Shown here: one piece after another, positions 30,779 to 42,391 of the stretch
Layout: each line of letters opens with the position of its first letter
How positions within the stretch are numbered: position 1 is the stretch's first letter
NCBI GenBank assembly: GCA_030512335.1
Contig: JAULSU010000004.1
Span: 124,001-188,000, forward strand
Reading direction: 5' to 3'
Length of the DNA stretch: 64,000 nt
Origin: Immersiella caudata
Lineage: Eukaryota; Ascomycota; Sordariomycetes; Sordariales; Lasiosphaeriaceae
Notes under the pieces: generated by a model
The model's database searches: none
What the model saw: only the letters and a program-made list of their open reading frames with translations
What the model was told of the DNA's origin: nothing
Program-made: the position numbers and the translations under genes

Positions 30779-31811
30779 ATGGCATCATGCCACCTGCAGC
30801 TGGGTCCCGCTCAACACAACATGGCTCCACGACTCTCACCCGCGCAACGAGCCAGAGTCCACTCCCTGATTCTGCGTAAGTTGGAAAATAGTGAAATCGC
30901 TGACGATGTCCGATGCACGGAGCGCGCCGTCCGCAGAATCCGAGCGAGGCTTGATCGATTTGGTGCCACCACAGCCCCTGCGAATCGCGTCGGCCCCGAT
31001 CCCAAGATAACTCCTGTTATTCGAAATGCGCTGTATGAAGAGTTGACTCAAAAACCAGCGATGCTACGTCGCGAGATGGCCGCCTTCGTCTACAATAGAT
31101 TCGGGGTGGAGGTGTCCGAATCGACTGTTACCCGCACTTTCAAGGCCCAAAGCTGGTCGAGGAAGACAATTCGTCGGGTCGCGAACCAGCGAAACCCCTC
31201 TTTGCGAGACTTCTATCACTATAGACTGAAACTGAAGCAGTGCCGATCGTATCAGCTGATATTTATAGATGAATCTGTTGTTGACAAACGTGATGGCCTT
31301 CGACGTAAGGGATGGGCTCCCAAGGGCAAGACGCCCGAGCAAAACAGTAAATTCCAACGTGGCCAAAGGCTGCAGATTCTCGCAGCTTACACGCAGAGGG
31401 GTGTCAAGCTGGCGCGTGTATACCCCGGATCAACTGATGCCGCTGTATTTGAAGACTTTATTGCTAGCTGCTTCACCATTGCGGGAGATGGCTGGAGCCC
31501 GAGTCCGTTCTCGTTATGGATAATGCTGCGATCCACTACTCCGATAGAGTCGGGCAACTATGTGAGGGGGCCGGTGTGAAGCTGATGTACCGTACTCGCC
31601 AGACACCAACCCGATTGAGGAATTCTTTGCTGAGGTCAAGGACTACGTCAAGAACAGATGGGATGAGCATGTTGGCCTTATTAGCAGGGACTTCTTCAAG
31701 TCCTACGTGATATAGTGCGTGGAGACTGTCGGCAGTCGGCAGGTAAGTGTAGAAGGTCACTTCCGCAAGGCCGGGCTTGCGATTGAGCAACCCCCTGAAA
31801 AAGCAGAATAG
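30779..31811 (+). mobile_element. Inactive Tc1/mariner (IS630-type DDE) transposase
   Basis: The N-terminus has a helix-turn-helix (RLSPAQRARVHSLILRKL, then VRCTERAVRRIRARL). The DDE core has all three acidic residues: IFIDESVVDKR, VLVMDNAAIHYS and SPDTNPIEEFF. The coding sequence is broken by a frameshift near 31500 just before the second Asp, a ~4-base loss near 31588 that removes part of LPPYSP, and a TAG at 31713-31715 where the family has Trp (VI*CVETVG). The frame then continues through GHFRKAGLAIE to TAG at 31809-31811. I could not find convincing terminal inverted repeats or a target-site duplication by eye. It lies between two NLR-type genes. Confidence 0.8.
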
Positions 31812-32668
31812 TTTGTTTTATAAATGTATCACGGATCGCGGCGCTCTACAGCATCTATCTCTTTCACCCAAAGAAAAACATCTCCAACGAACGATTTGGC
31901 AATCCCGAGCTTGACACCCTTTTCAGTGTAGACGTCCACATCCTGAGCTTCATAGACATGCTTCAGATCTTCGCCAATGCTGTCTGCGACGGAGCAGACG
32001 GAATCGACAACGAGACGGCAGAACAGGCATTGTCGTCTCCGCCTCAGTGCGCCCCATACGCCGACCTTGATGGAAGGCCTCGAGGAGGAAAAAGCTGCCA
32101 GACCTTCTAGGGTTTCTCTATCGACTCCTCGCCATATTTACTGAAGCCGGCGTTCCGGCAGAGGTCGCAGAGTCGATTTGGTATCGATAGAACCCGGGAA
32201 AGCCGCTTCCAGAGAAGGGACTGAATCATGTAGTGTCGCTTAAGTTGCGCGCTGGATAGAACGAATGCGTTAATTTTTACCTAAGGTAGGTAGATATGTT
32301 GCCTGAGGAGATGGGCGGTAGTCGAGAAAACCTTCCATTCCATTGCCTTGCCTGGCTTGCGTGCAATGCCTGACATGCTGCAGCTGTAAGTGTGCGAATT
32401 CGGGTTAGTGTCAACTTACCATTGAAGAGAACAACCCATTTGACTGGGTGAATCCTGCGCAGCAAAGACATTATTTGCACTGTGCCCTCAACGTTATTGA
32501 AACGTGTGGGCGGAAAGCTCCGTGGACTGCTTGTGCCTTCCTCGGCGGCCTGCCATTGCTTCAGCTGAGGCTTGGCGTGGATGCACTGCCCCGTCTAGGC
32601 ACACCGTCCCGTTAAAAGTTGCATGGCCCTTCACCTCCACCTGTTTTCGCGTTGGGCATGCATTCGAA
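31812..32668. other. Intergenic, no gene seen
   Basis: About 860 bases from the transposase relic to the NACHT gene start. No coding signature; presumed promoter region of the NLR at its 3' end. Confidence 0.4.
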
Positions 32669-35600
32669 ATGGACCCCTTCAGCACGGCGGCGGGTATCAT
32701 CGCGGTGATCCAAATCGCCGATAGGGTCATCGAACTGTGCAAGTACTACATCGAGACCGCAAGAGACGCTCCATCCGACATCCAGCACATCTTCGTCGAG
32801 ACCTCCTCAATCAAGGCCGTACTGGACAGCCTGCATTTTCTCCACGCAACCTCTCGCCAACACGAAGCCGCGCATGGAACCCTTCCAACACAGACGCCAG
32901 ATCCGACGACACATGCACTGAATCATCTTTATGGCGATCGTGGACCAGTTGAGGCCTGCCGCAGAATTCTCACAGATATGAGCTATCTGTTTCCACAGGG
33001 CTCCCCAAACGCAGCCGAGCCCAACATACCACCCAATACATCGAAAGCCAAGGCGAAAGCCATCTTGACAGCTCTGGCATGGCCTCTGAAGGAGGGGAAA
33101 GCCAAAAAGTTGTTGGCCGAGCTGGTTCAGCACAAAACGACCGTCAATCTGGCACTCACTGTTGACTCGAGTCGTGACATCAAAGACATCAAGGTCAAGG
33201 TCAACCGCATGCAAGAGTCGATGAGCGACGAAGAGCGACGAAGAGTGTACTCCTGGATTCGAAGCACCGACCCATCCAACCGTTATTATCAGTCGTGTAA
33301 GCTTTACGAAGCAGGCACAGGAGACTGGGTCTTCCGAACCCCCGAGTGGAACGCCTGGGTCGAAGGGCAAGCCCGGTGTCTCTGGATCTACGGCATCCCA
33401 GGCGCTGGAAAGACCATCTTGACAACTCATCTCATCGACGCCGTCAAAGCAAGATGCGACGGTGAGGAAAGGACCGCATACGTCTACTACTACTGCTATT
33501 TCGGAAACCACCAAGATGAGGCTTCTCCATTTTTGAGATGGGTCATTGAGCGGTTGTGTCGACAAACTGATGCCGTCCCTCCTCACCTTCATCAGCTCTT
33601 TCGGGACGGCGCGGAGCCGAGCCTTGTCGATCTCTTACGTGTTCTCGAGACGGTCATCCAGGAATACGGAGCCGTCTACCTTGTTATTGACGCCCTGGAC
33701 GAAAGCACACCACGAGACGACCTTCTCCGCGTTGTGCGTGATCTTGCTACCGACACCAGGTTCACCAAGATGCGCATATTGGCTACGAGCCGTCAATACA
33801 TCGACATTGAGAATGTCATGTCTCAGTTTTCTGCCCCGATTTCTATGCGGAACGAGTGGCTTGATGAAGATATACGACTTTTTGTCAAGGCTCAACTCTC
33901 TTCCAACGAGAGACTAAGACGCTGGCCGACCGACTTGCAACTTGCAGCCTTGGAAGGCCTATCCGCCAAGGCAAAGGGCATGTGAGTTGGTCACCCTCCA
34001 AAACCGTGAACTGGCTGAGTCTAATGGTAAGAGTAGGTTCCGCTGGGTTGTCTGTCAAATCGACGTGCTCGCTCGGCTGGAACCAAGGCGAGAGATAATC
34101 CAGAGGGCACTGGCAACCTTGCCGGAGACGCTGGACGAGACCTATCAACGGATCTTTCTCAACATTCCCAGAGATGCCCAGATATTTGTCCACGACACCC
34201 TAAAATGGGTGTATTGCCACGAGACAATTAACGGAAACAACGTACCATCCTCCATGCTGTTACAGCTTGTCCAAAAAAGCGTTTCAAGTAGCTCGCCCCA
34301 CCTAGAAGGTTACAGCTACGATATTGATCTCCTACGAGAGTTTTGCGGGTGTCTGCTCTTGATCGAGCCTGAAACCAGGCAAACCTACCGCCAAAAAGTG
34401 CAGGAGCTATACCGGGCGGCAGTGACCGTCACGTTTGCCCATTACACAGTCTGGGAGTTTCTCGAGTCTACGAGATTGGTGAACGGTCCTGCAGCTCATT
34501 TCGCTGTCGATACCAGGGCAGTTACCCTCGAATACACAAAACTGATCTTCCTTGAGGCTATCAGCGCAAGGGAAAGCGCCCTCCCTGAGCCCGAAGCCTT
34601 GGGCCCAACTATCCAGGAAGCCAAGAACGCTCAGCATATTGAGTATGACTTCACCCACTACTGCCTGAATTCGTCGCTTCTCTGCATAAGCCGGCTTGGC
34701 GACGACATATCGGGGGATGGCGAGCTGAAGTCGCTAGCCATCCGGCTTTCAGACGCAACCGAACCGCACTTTGCGAACCTGTAGCTGGCGGCGAGGTCTA
34801 TTGACTCGAAAATCAGGATCACATTGCATAGGGATTCTTGGTGTGACATACATTGGATCAAAACACCCACCAACGCTGGCGTCAGGACCTTGCACACTCT
34901 GTTCTGGATGGATGAATCCACCGCAATCATCAATGATTTTCTAGGCCAGCAGAGTGAGGAGTCTTTGGATGCTATCCTTCACGAGGAAATTTTTGTAAAT
35001 CCCTTCGGACAAGACGAGGTGACACGCTTCCGCGGCACAATCTTGGAGCTCTTGGCACAAAGCGAGAATACCAGCCCGACGAAGCTCGATAATCTTCTTC
35101 GAGTGACTTCTGGCCACTTTAACCCGTCAGCTCTGTTGATGTCAGCCGTTGGAATGCATACACATACCGCTCTAGCATGCTACCATTGGCAAGCGCATGC
35201 TGACGATTTGGACATCATGTGTCCTATATATCGCTTGCTTCAGCTTGGAGCCGATGCAACCGGTACGTCACCTGGTTTCATGGTCTTTCAACCTCATCTG
35301 TACCCCTTGCAATTCATTTGAGTAACCCCGCTGCTGAAACAAGCATCTGTGGATGAATGTGCCAGCGCGGAAACATCCATTCGCTGATTTATCTTCCCGA
35401 CACATAGGTCAAGGATTCAGAATCAGCCCCCTGCAAGTAGCGACTGCCCGTCTCGACTTCAAGGTTGTGAAGCTCTTGTTGGAATTAGGGGCAAGCCCGG
35501 ATAACCGTGGCGATGCAGACGGAATTTCCTGGGAGCCTGAAACAGTCCTAGGCGACGGTATGTCAGATCGTCTCCCTTTTTTAGGGGGATTTCGGGATGT

Positions 35601-35866
35601 TTTAGCACCCTCTTCAAGTTGCCTTGAAACAGAACGTGCGGAACTCGAGAGTCGAAGTTTGACAACTATTAGAATTTAACATGCTTCAAGGGGTAAGCCC
35701 CCGAGAGATTGCTACGACTTTCAACAACACCGACCAGCTTGTCTATTTTGTGGATTCCCCGGGGGACATTCCACATCTGGATGAAGAAGAAATAGACGAT
35801 GGCCTGAAAGAGATTTGGGATCTTCTATCAATACACGATGCGTCCAGCTTCGTTGGCAGGAAGTGA
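32669..35866 (+). CDS. NACHT/ankyrin NLR with one in-frame TAG
   Basis: Exons 32669-33981, 34037-35262, 35408-35557 and 35673-35866 give 961 codons in frame; introns are 55, 145 and 115 bp with good signals (GTGAGT, GTACGT, GTATGT). The N-terminus MDPFSTAAGIIAVIQIADRV is the fungal N-terminal STAND-associated helical domain. The NACHT has P-loop GIPGAGKT (242-249) and Walker B VYLVIDALDE (~336), followed by the FRWVVCQIDVL/LPETLDETYQRIF segment typical of fungal NACHT proteins; the last exons encode ankyrin-like helices (PLQVATARLDFKVVKLLLELGAS). A TAG at 34782-34784 interrupts the frame (ANL*LAARSIDS), which otherwise stays open for 478 more bases of that exon. Without readthrough the product is ~686 residues, with NACHT but no repeats. 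CAG or TGG to TAG fits RIP. Confidence 0.8.
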
Positions 35867-37092
35867 CGTAGGATAGAGGAGGGCTCTGGTCAAGACACAT
35901 AAACGGGTAATGCAAGGCACGGGTGGCACTGCTGGACATGGCTCTAAGGCCGGTCGCCCACTAGCCGCAAGAGCCCCCATTTCCCATCATTTTTAAGTAT
36001 CTTCATCATTAACAAATCTCAAGCTAGCCTCCTTCCGATATTTCCCCTGTACAGTAACGGCATGAGTCGTGACCTAATACTCTGCTAGAGTTTCACTTGT
36101 AGCCATAAGGGACAAAACCTCAAAATGGTTAGCGGACTCGGAAGACAAGAATTCGTACGGTGGGACGGGACAAACCGAGGATAGTAGGCCACAGGCATGT
36201 TGGTGTGGTGACTGTTGTCAGGTACTGTTCCCGGCGAGGTTTTCTCTGCAGCGGTAAAAGTCGACAAGGATAAGTAGTGGGCGGGGCTATGGGCGGAGAC
36301 TGAGCAGAGAGCATGAGAGCGGCCGGCTTGAGGGTGACAATGGCATTATGAACAGAGCAAGAGCAGATAGGATCGGGCAGTGCGGTGTCAGGAGACGCCG
36401 ACCCTCATGAGAGAAGCTGAAGATTCAGGACCCCAAAGGCACACATGCGGGGTTCCTGTGAAGACCGTGTGTCACACTAAATATAGGTAGATGCCTAGCT
36501 CATTGATACCCAGCCGTGGCAACAACAAGGACACCCGAACATGCTATTGGAGGGCTTGACCACAATCCTTCCTCCTAGTCTTTCAGCCAGACCTTATCCT
36601 TCTGTCTTTTTCCCATCACCGATACAACACTATTGCAGCAATACCTCCAACACATGGCCGCATTGGGGCCACAAGAACACTCCCCCCGCAAAAGACCTCG
36701 GACCACGGGCCCTACATGTGGCTCTATTGACCAGAGTTAGTGAGGTGAGAAGGAGGGTAAGAAAGAGTTTGAACATAGATGAGTTCGAAACAATATAATA
36801 AATAATCTGAGGTTCTACGTCTCGCCGAAGAGAGAAGAAAAGGCGAGAATTCCAGCTAGGTACCGTAACCAGCATCCTGCACGCTAAGCTATACCTGCAG
36901 CAGCGCCGGCTGACTGCAGTGGGCTGACTCGGCCTTTGGCGCTTGGACTTCGCTTGCGTCGTACCAGAAAGTACCAGTATGTACCGAGCGGTTGTCAAGA
37001 GGGCTGTGCTTGTCTAAGGGAGTTATACGTAAAACGCCCACCCTGTCAAAGAGCATTGATGGTAACTTGAAGTGGTGTCTAAACCTAGTGAC
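35867..37092. other. Intergenic, no gene seen
   Basis: About 1.2 kb between convergent genes. Short open frames only. Near 36960-36985 GTACC occurs three times in 26 bases (GTACCAGAAAGTACCAGTATGTACC); significance unclear. Confidence 0.4.
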
Positions 37093-38458
37093 TCAAGCGT
37101 TCTCATCTTCCTTTCCCCCCTTTTCGGCCAAAGGCTTCACCCCCTTCTTTTTCTTCATCCAGGTCGCATTCCTCAACCCCTCGGCCTGCGTCGTAAAGAT
37201 CGGACCCGTCATCCGCAAAAACTCACTCCCAAACTCTCCCAAGACAGCCTCGGCCTGCTTTAGCCCCTCAGACCTGAAAACCTTCAACTCCTCATTGTTC
37301 TCATCCTTTTTATCTTTGTCCAAAGCGACCCCAAAGGTGGCCTCCTTCCAATGTTCCTTCCATGCAGCGACAGCGTCGATTGCGGCCTTTTGCTCGGGGT
37401 TAATGCCCTTGGCGATCATGTAGAATGAGGATCTCATCTGGTGACCGCTCTTGGGCTTGCAGAGTGTGACGGAGTCGGAGAATTGAGTGAATGTGTGGAT
37501 CATTTTGACAGAGCCCCAGCTGTCAGCTCGGTGCATGAGCATGACAAGGGTGCCTCCGGGGCGGATGCGCTGTAAGGCGAGGACGAGTTGCGACGTGGTG
37601 AGGCGCGCAGCTTCGGTGTGTTCGCGGTCTGGTAGATAGGATCGTCAGGCTCGGTGGAGGTGGGAAGAGAGAGTGCCCGCAAGGGGAAAGGAAAAAAAAG
37701 CGGCCGCTAGAAAAGGGTGTGGAAGACATACGCTCTCCTCGCTCGTGTGTGCGCAAAACCTGACCATCGCAAAAGACGAGGTCGTACTGCTCGCCTAAGA
37801 ACGGGCGGTCGGATGTAAACAAAGCCGCGTCCGGGTGATCGGCAGGGATGGCTGACACGGAAACACCCATCTCCTCAGCGAGGAAGGTGATGTCTCGAAA
37901 CTCGACATGAACCTGGGCGCATATGTCAGTGCTCGACCAAGGCTTCCGAAGCATGATGTCATGCCCGCCCAGCTTGCGCGGAAGTGTGATGGCGGCTACC
38001 CAAGCCGACGGGTTGCAAGTCAGGGCGGCCGAGGTGAACCCTCCAGGGGCCATGCAAAGGTCGAGGATGCTATGGGCAGCAGGGTGGGGGCGGTTGATAG
38101 TGAGCGCCGAGGCGGCCTCGTGAAGCTCAAATGCAATAGTACGCATCAGTTTAAATAGCCCAGTCTTGGTCTTGTTGTCGGGTTTGTCGACCTGGTTGCG
38201 GAGTTTTTCGAAGAATTTGTCGGCTTGCTCGTTATCCCAGCCCTGGCTATGGTCAGGGGCAGGCTCAAAACGAGAAAAACTTGGGTCAATACACACCTGC
38301 TTCTTGATGTCGCATAGTTCGCGGTAGATTGGGAGGTGTTCCAGGAGGTACTCTCGGATGATCCAGCCCGGCTTGGGGCCCAGGTCCGGCCGAACGCCAT
38401 GGGCAAAGTCAGCCGCCCGATTCTGGGGGCAGTCCGCGTCTGTGTCACTGGACATCAT
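37093..38458 (-). CDS. FtsJ/RrmJ-type SAM-dependent methyltransferase domain protein
   Basis: Two exons (38458-37732 and 37628-37093), about 420 residues. The 103-bp intron (37629-37731) has a GTATGT donor and CTACCAG acceptor and joins RTHERGEH to REHTEAARLTT in frame. The SAM-binding motif I is ILDLCMAPGGFTSAAL at ~129, and the FtsJ core continues with DLVFCDGQV and RPGGTLVMLMHRAD. FtsJ enzymes are 2'-O-ribose methyltransferases of rRNA, tRNA or mRNA caps; the K-D-K-E residues are not fully clear, so the substrate is open. The C-terminal ~100 residues (KEHWKEATFG, then basic KKKKGVKPLAEKGG) are a fungal extension. I start at the first of two ATGs at 38458. Confidence 0.78.
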
Positions 38459-38911
38459 GCTGTTATTTGGGAGTCGACTTCGTTTTTTGATGTGGGTTGA
38501 TGAAAGTGCGAGAAAGCGAAGAAGAGCGAAAAGGAGAAAAAATTGCAGATCAGAAGGGAGCAAAAACCCCTTCTTCCGGCCAAAGCAGCAATTCTGAGGC
38601 ATGAAGAGATGCCTGTGGTGTCCCGTGAGGGCTTTGACGTAATCCAATCAAAGGGCGGCTTTCTGGTGGTCCTCAGACGTGGGTTCCACATAGGCCACTA
38701 ACGTGTCTGCCGTAGGCCTCAACGGCAGAGCGAAGAGCACCAATCACCGCCCGACCACAAGGTAGGGCCTACACTATCATTTGGCTCCAATCACAGCTTG
38801 AATGACGTCAAGCAAGGCACTGCGTTCGAGCACCGAGACAGGGTGCGGAAGCATTCGGGATATCGGGCACGAAACCCAAGGCCAACCAGTGATTGATCCT
38901 TCGAGAAAGCT
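38459..38911. other. Intergenic, no gene seen
   Basis: About 450 bases between two minus-strand genes, containing the methyltransferase promoter and the 3' end of the DUF3176 gene. Confidence 0.4.
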
Positions 38912-40918
38912 CTACCTCCCGTACCCCCCATCCAACCCCTTGGCCTCCACCACCTCCACACTAACCTCCTTCTTCCCACCCACACCCCTCTCCCCCAACT
39001 CATACCCTTCCTCCCCTTCCTTCCACCTCTCATCTACAACCCTAAACCCCAACCCTCCATCCCTCTCCCTCTGCGTAAACTGTACCTCCATCCCCCTCGC
39101 CACCCCGACCATCGCCCTCCTATTCTCAATCGTCCCCGCCTCTCGTACTCCCCTTTCCAGCCCGTGGAAAAGTAATCCCAGCGGGGAGGATCCTAGCACT
39201 GGAACCCCCGATAATCTCGCGCTCACGATTGTCGCGATGAGCAAGAGGATGGTAAGGATTGTCTCGCCTAGCGGGACGGAGATCCAGACCCATCGGACTT
39301 CGATGTAGGTTTCATCTTTCCACGCTGAGCCCGCAAGGACAGTCGCGTTGTTATTGTCCCCCGGGAGGACGTTATCGTCTGGTGTGGATGCTGCTAGGGG
39401 GCTAGAGGGATCTGTCGACGTGGCAGTGGCTCGGCTGCGGATGTAATTCGATAGGAAGGTTGCAATGTTTTGCGTGACGTTGTACAAGTTTGAAGCGTAA
39501 AGGAACATTTCGAGGGTGGAGTGGCAAGTTCCTTGCTCGGTGCCGATGTAGTAGACTGGATCCTGAGTGAGGTCGGTAGGTGAGACGGGTTTGGTGTTCA
39601 TGTAGACGTGGGCAGTTAGTCTTTTGGTTCCGATGTGGTCCCAGAGAGAGAAATGTGTCTCGCGATGGATGCGGTAGACCTCGGCTGAGGAGGAAGTGAA
39701 GGTGAGCCATTCGTCGGTGGAATTAGGGAGTGACATGGGCGTGAGGGCTTCGGTGGTTGCGGGGCTAGGAAGGAGGTGGGCGGATGATGCATTGGTCCAG
39801 GGGTAGGTTTGCGTGCACCAGTACCAGCTGAGGGTGAGCAGCTCGATTTTGGGTGGGACGCCGGTTTTGATGCTGTTGAGGACTTCGCTGGTGTTGGCGC
39901 GGACGGCTGTCATGGTCAAGCCGTTCAGGGCTTTGGAAGGAGTGCTCGGTTCGACTCTTAAACGAAGTACATCACTTTGTCGCTCGCTGTTGGGATTTTT
40001 AGAGTCTACGAGCTTGTTAAAAGTGAGAGAGACGTTGGCGTTGTTGGCCCAAGTGAATGTGCATGTGATATCGTTGGTGATGCCCGGTTCGCAGCGGAGT
40101 TGTGACCCGGCGGCGCGGTCTTTTACGGAGCCGCAAACACCAAGGGTGGTGAAGGCTGGATAAGTGCAGTTGTTTGCACTCGGAGGACAGTAGAAGTAGG
40201 GTTGCGTTTTGACTCCAAGGATGGCGTTCGAGATGTCATTGTCCCGTATGACGCCTCGGGACAGCTTGTCAGGGTCGTCGTGCCCTGTACCAGTCAGCAA
40301 GCACTCGAGTCGGGAGGTAGGGTACTCACACAGCTCGTCGTTCCGGAACGCCCGGGACTGGTACGTGGTCGCTGCAGCAATCTCGACGGACTTCACGGCG
40401 TGTTGGACATCGCGATTGCCGAATTCGAGAATCTGCTGAGCAAACGGCTCGATTCCCAGCGCGAGGACGGTCGCGATAGCAAGCAGTCTCGCAAGATATC
40501 CCCTTTTCCCAATCACGACAAGCAGCTCCATGGCGCCCCAGGGTCCCCGACTGGCATCGTCAAAGACGCGAATGTGGTCGAGCGACCTCGGCTCGGAGGC
40601 AAAATGCTGCCACGCCAGCTGGCTCAGACACCCCGCCAGAGGCACCATCAGCGAGCTCTTCCCAATGGTGGTGAAGACTGAAATGAGCGAATTGGGCTGA
40701 ATCGGCAGCTTCCAGGCATCAAGGGCGATGCCATCGGCAAGGGCGAGAATGACGAGAATCAAGCCCATGCAGACAGCGCTGACGAATGCAGCGCCGATTT
40801 CCCACCACCAATTGTGCAGCATGGCCAGCCATGTTGTCTCGTCCCTGCGCTGCTGCGACAGCGTGATGTCCGAGTCGCTGCGGTCGAAAGTCGCAGCGCC
40901 GACCGACTTTACGCTCAT
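38912..40918 (-). CDS. DUF3176-family membrane protein
   Basis: Open for 668 codons from ATG 40918 to a stop at 38912. The N-terminus after a short Ser/Asp-rich tail has WWWEIGAAFVSAVCMGLI and a second and third hydrophobic helix, then FDDASRGPWGAMELL, the hallmark of DUF3176. A long extracellular/lumenal part with several Cys and N-glycosylation sequons (NNCT, NVSL) follows, then a last helix (LGETILTILLLIATIV) and a cytosolic tail. A 45-bp segment at 40285-40329 begins GTGAGT, holds GCTGAC and ends ACAG; it is stop-free and a multiple of three, so it is probably an intron hidden in the frame. Splicing gives DELWHDDPDK. Function of the family is unknown; it is common in Pezizomycotina. Confidence 0.82.
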   Translation of the reverse strand: MSVKSVGAATFDRSDSDITLSQQRRDETTWLAMLHNWWWEIGAAFVSAVCMGLILVILALADGIALDAWKLPIQPNSLISVFTTIGKSSLMVPLAGCLSQLAWQHFASEPRSLDHIRVFDDASRGPWGAMELLVVIGKRGYLARLLAIATVLALGIEPFAQQILEFGNRDVQHAVKSVEIAAATTYQSRAFRNDELCEYPTSRLECLLTGTGHDDPDKLSRGVIRDNDISNAILGVKTQPYFYCPPSANNCTYPAFTTLGVCGSVKDRAAGSQLRCEPGITNDITCTFTWANNANVSLTFNKLVDSKNPNSERQSDVLRLRVEPSTPSKALNGLTMTAVRANTSEVLNSIKTGVPPKIELLTLSWYWCTQTYPWTNASSAHLLPSPATTEALTPMSLPNSTDEWLTFTSSSAEVYRIHRETHFSLWDHIGTKRLTAHVYMNTKPVSPTDLTQDPVYYIGTEQGTCHSTLEMFLYASNLYNVTQNIATFLSNYIRSRATATSTDPSSPLAASTPDDNVLPGDNNNATVLAGSAWKDETYIEVRWVWISVPLGETILTILLLIATIVSARLSGVPVLGSSPLGLLFHGLERGVREAGTIENRRAMVGVARGMEVQFTQRERDGGLGFRVVDERWKEGEEGYELGERGVGGKKEVSVEVVEAKGLDGGYGR

Positions 40919-41687
40919 GGCTCGTAGTTGCTGTCCGGGCGAAAGAAAGACATTTCTGGGGGAGCGTCGTCGCCCGGGAGTTGAATGTGCGAGTCCACAG
41001 GTTCGACATGCGAGGGAGTTGCATCGTGCCTGGCGACCCCTGGTATTTGGGCCCTGGCAGCCCCTGTCGTCTGAATCCTTCCCCCTTTCTTCTCCGCGGT
41101 GCCGTTGGCGGGGAGCTGCTGCGCCTCAAAGAACACGGTTAGGCGGTGCCAAGAACCCGCTTTCAACTGTCGCGGACCGAATCGCGTCGCGTCATTCGGT
41201 GACACAAGCCAGTTCGCAGGAGCCAACCGGATTGCGGTTAAAGCGATAGGCGAATTGCACCCAAGGGAGCTTCTGGTAAGGCATCTTCAAAAAGTGAGTT
41301 GCCGCAGAGCTGCAAATCGGGCTGCAGTCGTGTCGTGCTGGGCGTTCTGCGACTGACTGCTGAGCGATGCTGAGAGCTATGTGGCCAGCGGTGAGGCAAC
41401 TGTCTCTGTGGCGGAATCGCGGATGTTACACCACGTTCGAAGGATGTTGGGTGTCACCTCAATTGAGAGCGGATGATGCGTGATAGGCTGCAAGCCGCGA
41501 TTTTTTTTGTGGGTGTTGAAATTTTGGCCCTGGCAGCGCTCCCTTGAAGGAAGGTGCGACGAGAAAGCCCACCAAACGCTGAGAAACACCGACAAGCGAA
41601 GATCCACCGCGTCAACAAAGCTTTCACACCTTCGCCTTACCAAACCAGAAACTCATGACACGCTCGGGGAATATACCCCCTCCCCGA
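40919..41687. other. Intergenic, no gene seen
   Basis: About 770 bases upstream of the DUF3176 gene and downstream of the AtaL-like gene. No supported coding sequence. Confidence 0.4.
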
Positions 41688-42391
41688 TCAAAGCTCACCA
41701 GCAGCAACCAACTCCCGGATCCTCTTGATCGTCTGCTCCACCGCATCCCGCGCGGTCTGCCTCATGTCAGCAATGCCGACCCCCCACCGAATCCCTTCGG
41801 CAATCTCGGCCACGGAACCGAACTCACCTTGCGATGCACCTCCCTGATCCTCTTCCAAATCTCACTTCCCTCCTCAACCCCAGCATGCCGCCACTCAAAA
41901 ACATACGTCATGAACATATCCGTCTCCTCCCCGCTCGGTCCCTGCGTCACATAGTTCGAGAACTTGGTGCCGTCCTCACGCAGGAAATCCACCCTGCTGG
42001 GTGCATACAGCTTGCACACGTTGCGGATCGGGCCCTTTGGCGGGCCACCGCCGGGGGGTCCACCACCGGGAGGCCCACCGGGAGGCCCACCGGGAGGCCC
42101 ACCGGGAGGGCCGCCAGCCCCACCAGGTGGGCCCCCTGCCCCGCCCGGGGGACCCACACCCGGCGGCCGGAAGTTAGGACTGATGGTCACAGCGCGGATG
42201 ACGGTGTACGGGTCAAAATCGGTCGCGCCCGGCTCCTCCGAGAGGACTTCGCACGCCGAAAAGAGGGGCACAAATTCTTCAGCGTGGCGGACTTTGCGCT
42301 GCAGGCCAGCCCAGACTTGGGTGGGGGTTAGGACGGGGGAGATACCCGGAGGGTTGATGGGGGCGGTGAAGCCTAGGTTGAAGACTACCAT
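41688..42391 (-). CDS. AtaL-like (DUF1857) START/Bet v1-fold protein with Gly/Pro insertion
   Basis: Two exons (42391-41828 and 41756-41688), 210 residues. The 71-bp intron (41757-41827) has a GTGAGT donor and GGCAG acceptor; the small second exon supplies the final helix (TARDAVEQTIKRIRELV). The start MVVFNLGFTAPINPPG, then VWAGLQRKVRHAEEFVPL and CEVLSEE, are typical of AtaL/DUF1857 proteins, a START-like fold implicated in binding small aromatic or lipid-like ligands in some fungi. Residues ~76-120 are an insertion of PPGG units (45 residues with almost only Gly and Pro) in the middle of the fold, between the TVIRAVTISPNF strand and CKLYAPSRVDF. This places a flexible, collagen- or polyproline-like loop where the family normally has a short turn. 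Confidence 0.82.
42035..42170 (-). repeat. GP-rich trinucleotide/9-bp tandem repeat within AtaL-like gene
   Basis: The plus strand shows repeated GGCCCACCGGGA-type units; on the coding strand these give PPGG and PPGGA units. Repeat length is in frame throughout. Confidence 0.85.

Noticed and set aside
30640..31900. Terminal inverted repeats of the mariner element
   Set aside because: No matching ends could be found by eye on the two flanks; the ends may be eroded.
22084..35866. Reassigned TAG codon (alternative genetic code)
   Set aside because: Intact genes in the window end in TAG (553-555, RPA43, 62897), and stops are confined to decayed or repeated families.
36541..36998. Short open frames on both strands in the 36-37 kb gap
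   Set aside because: No coding character, no homology-type motif.
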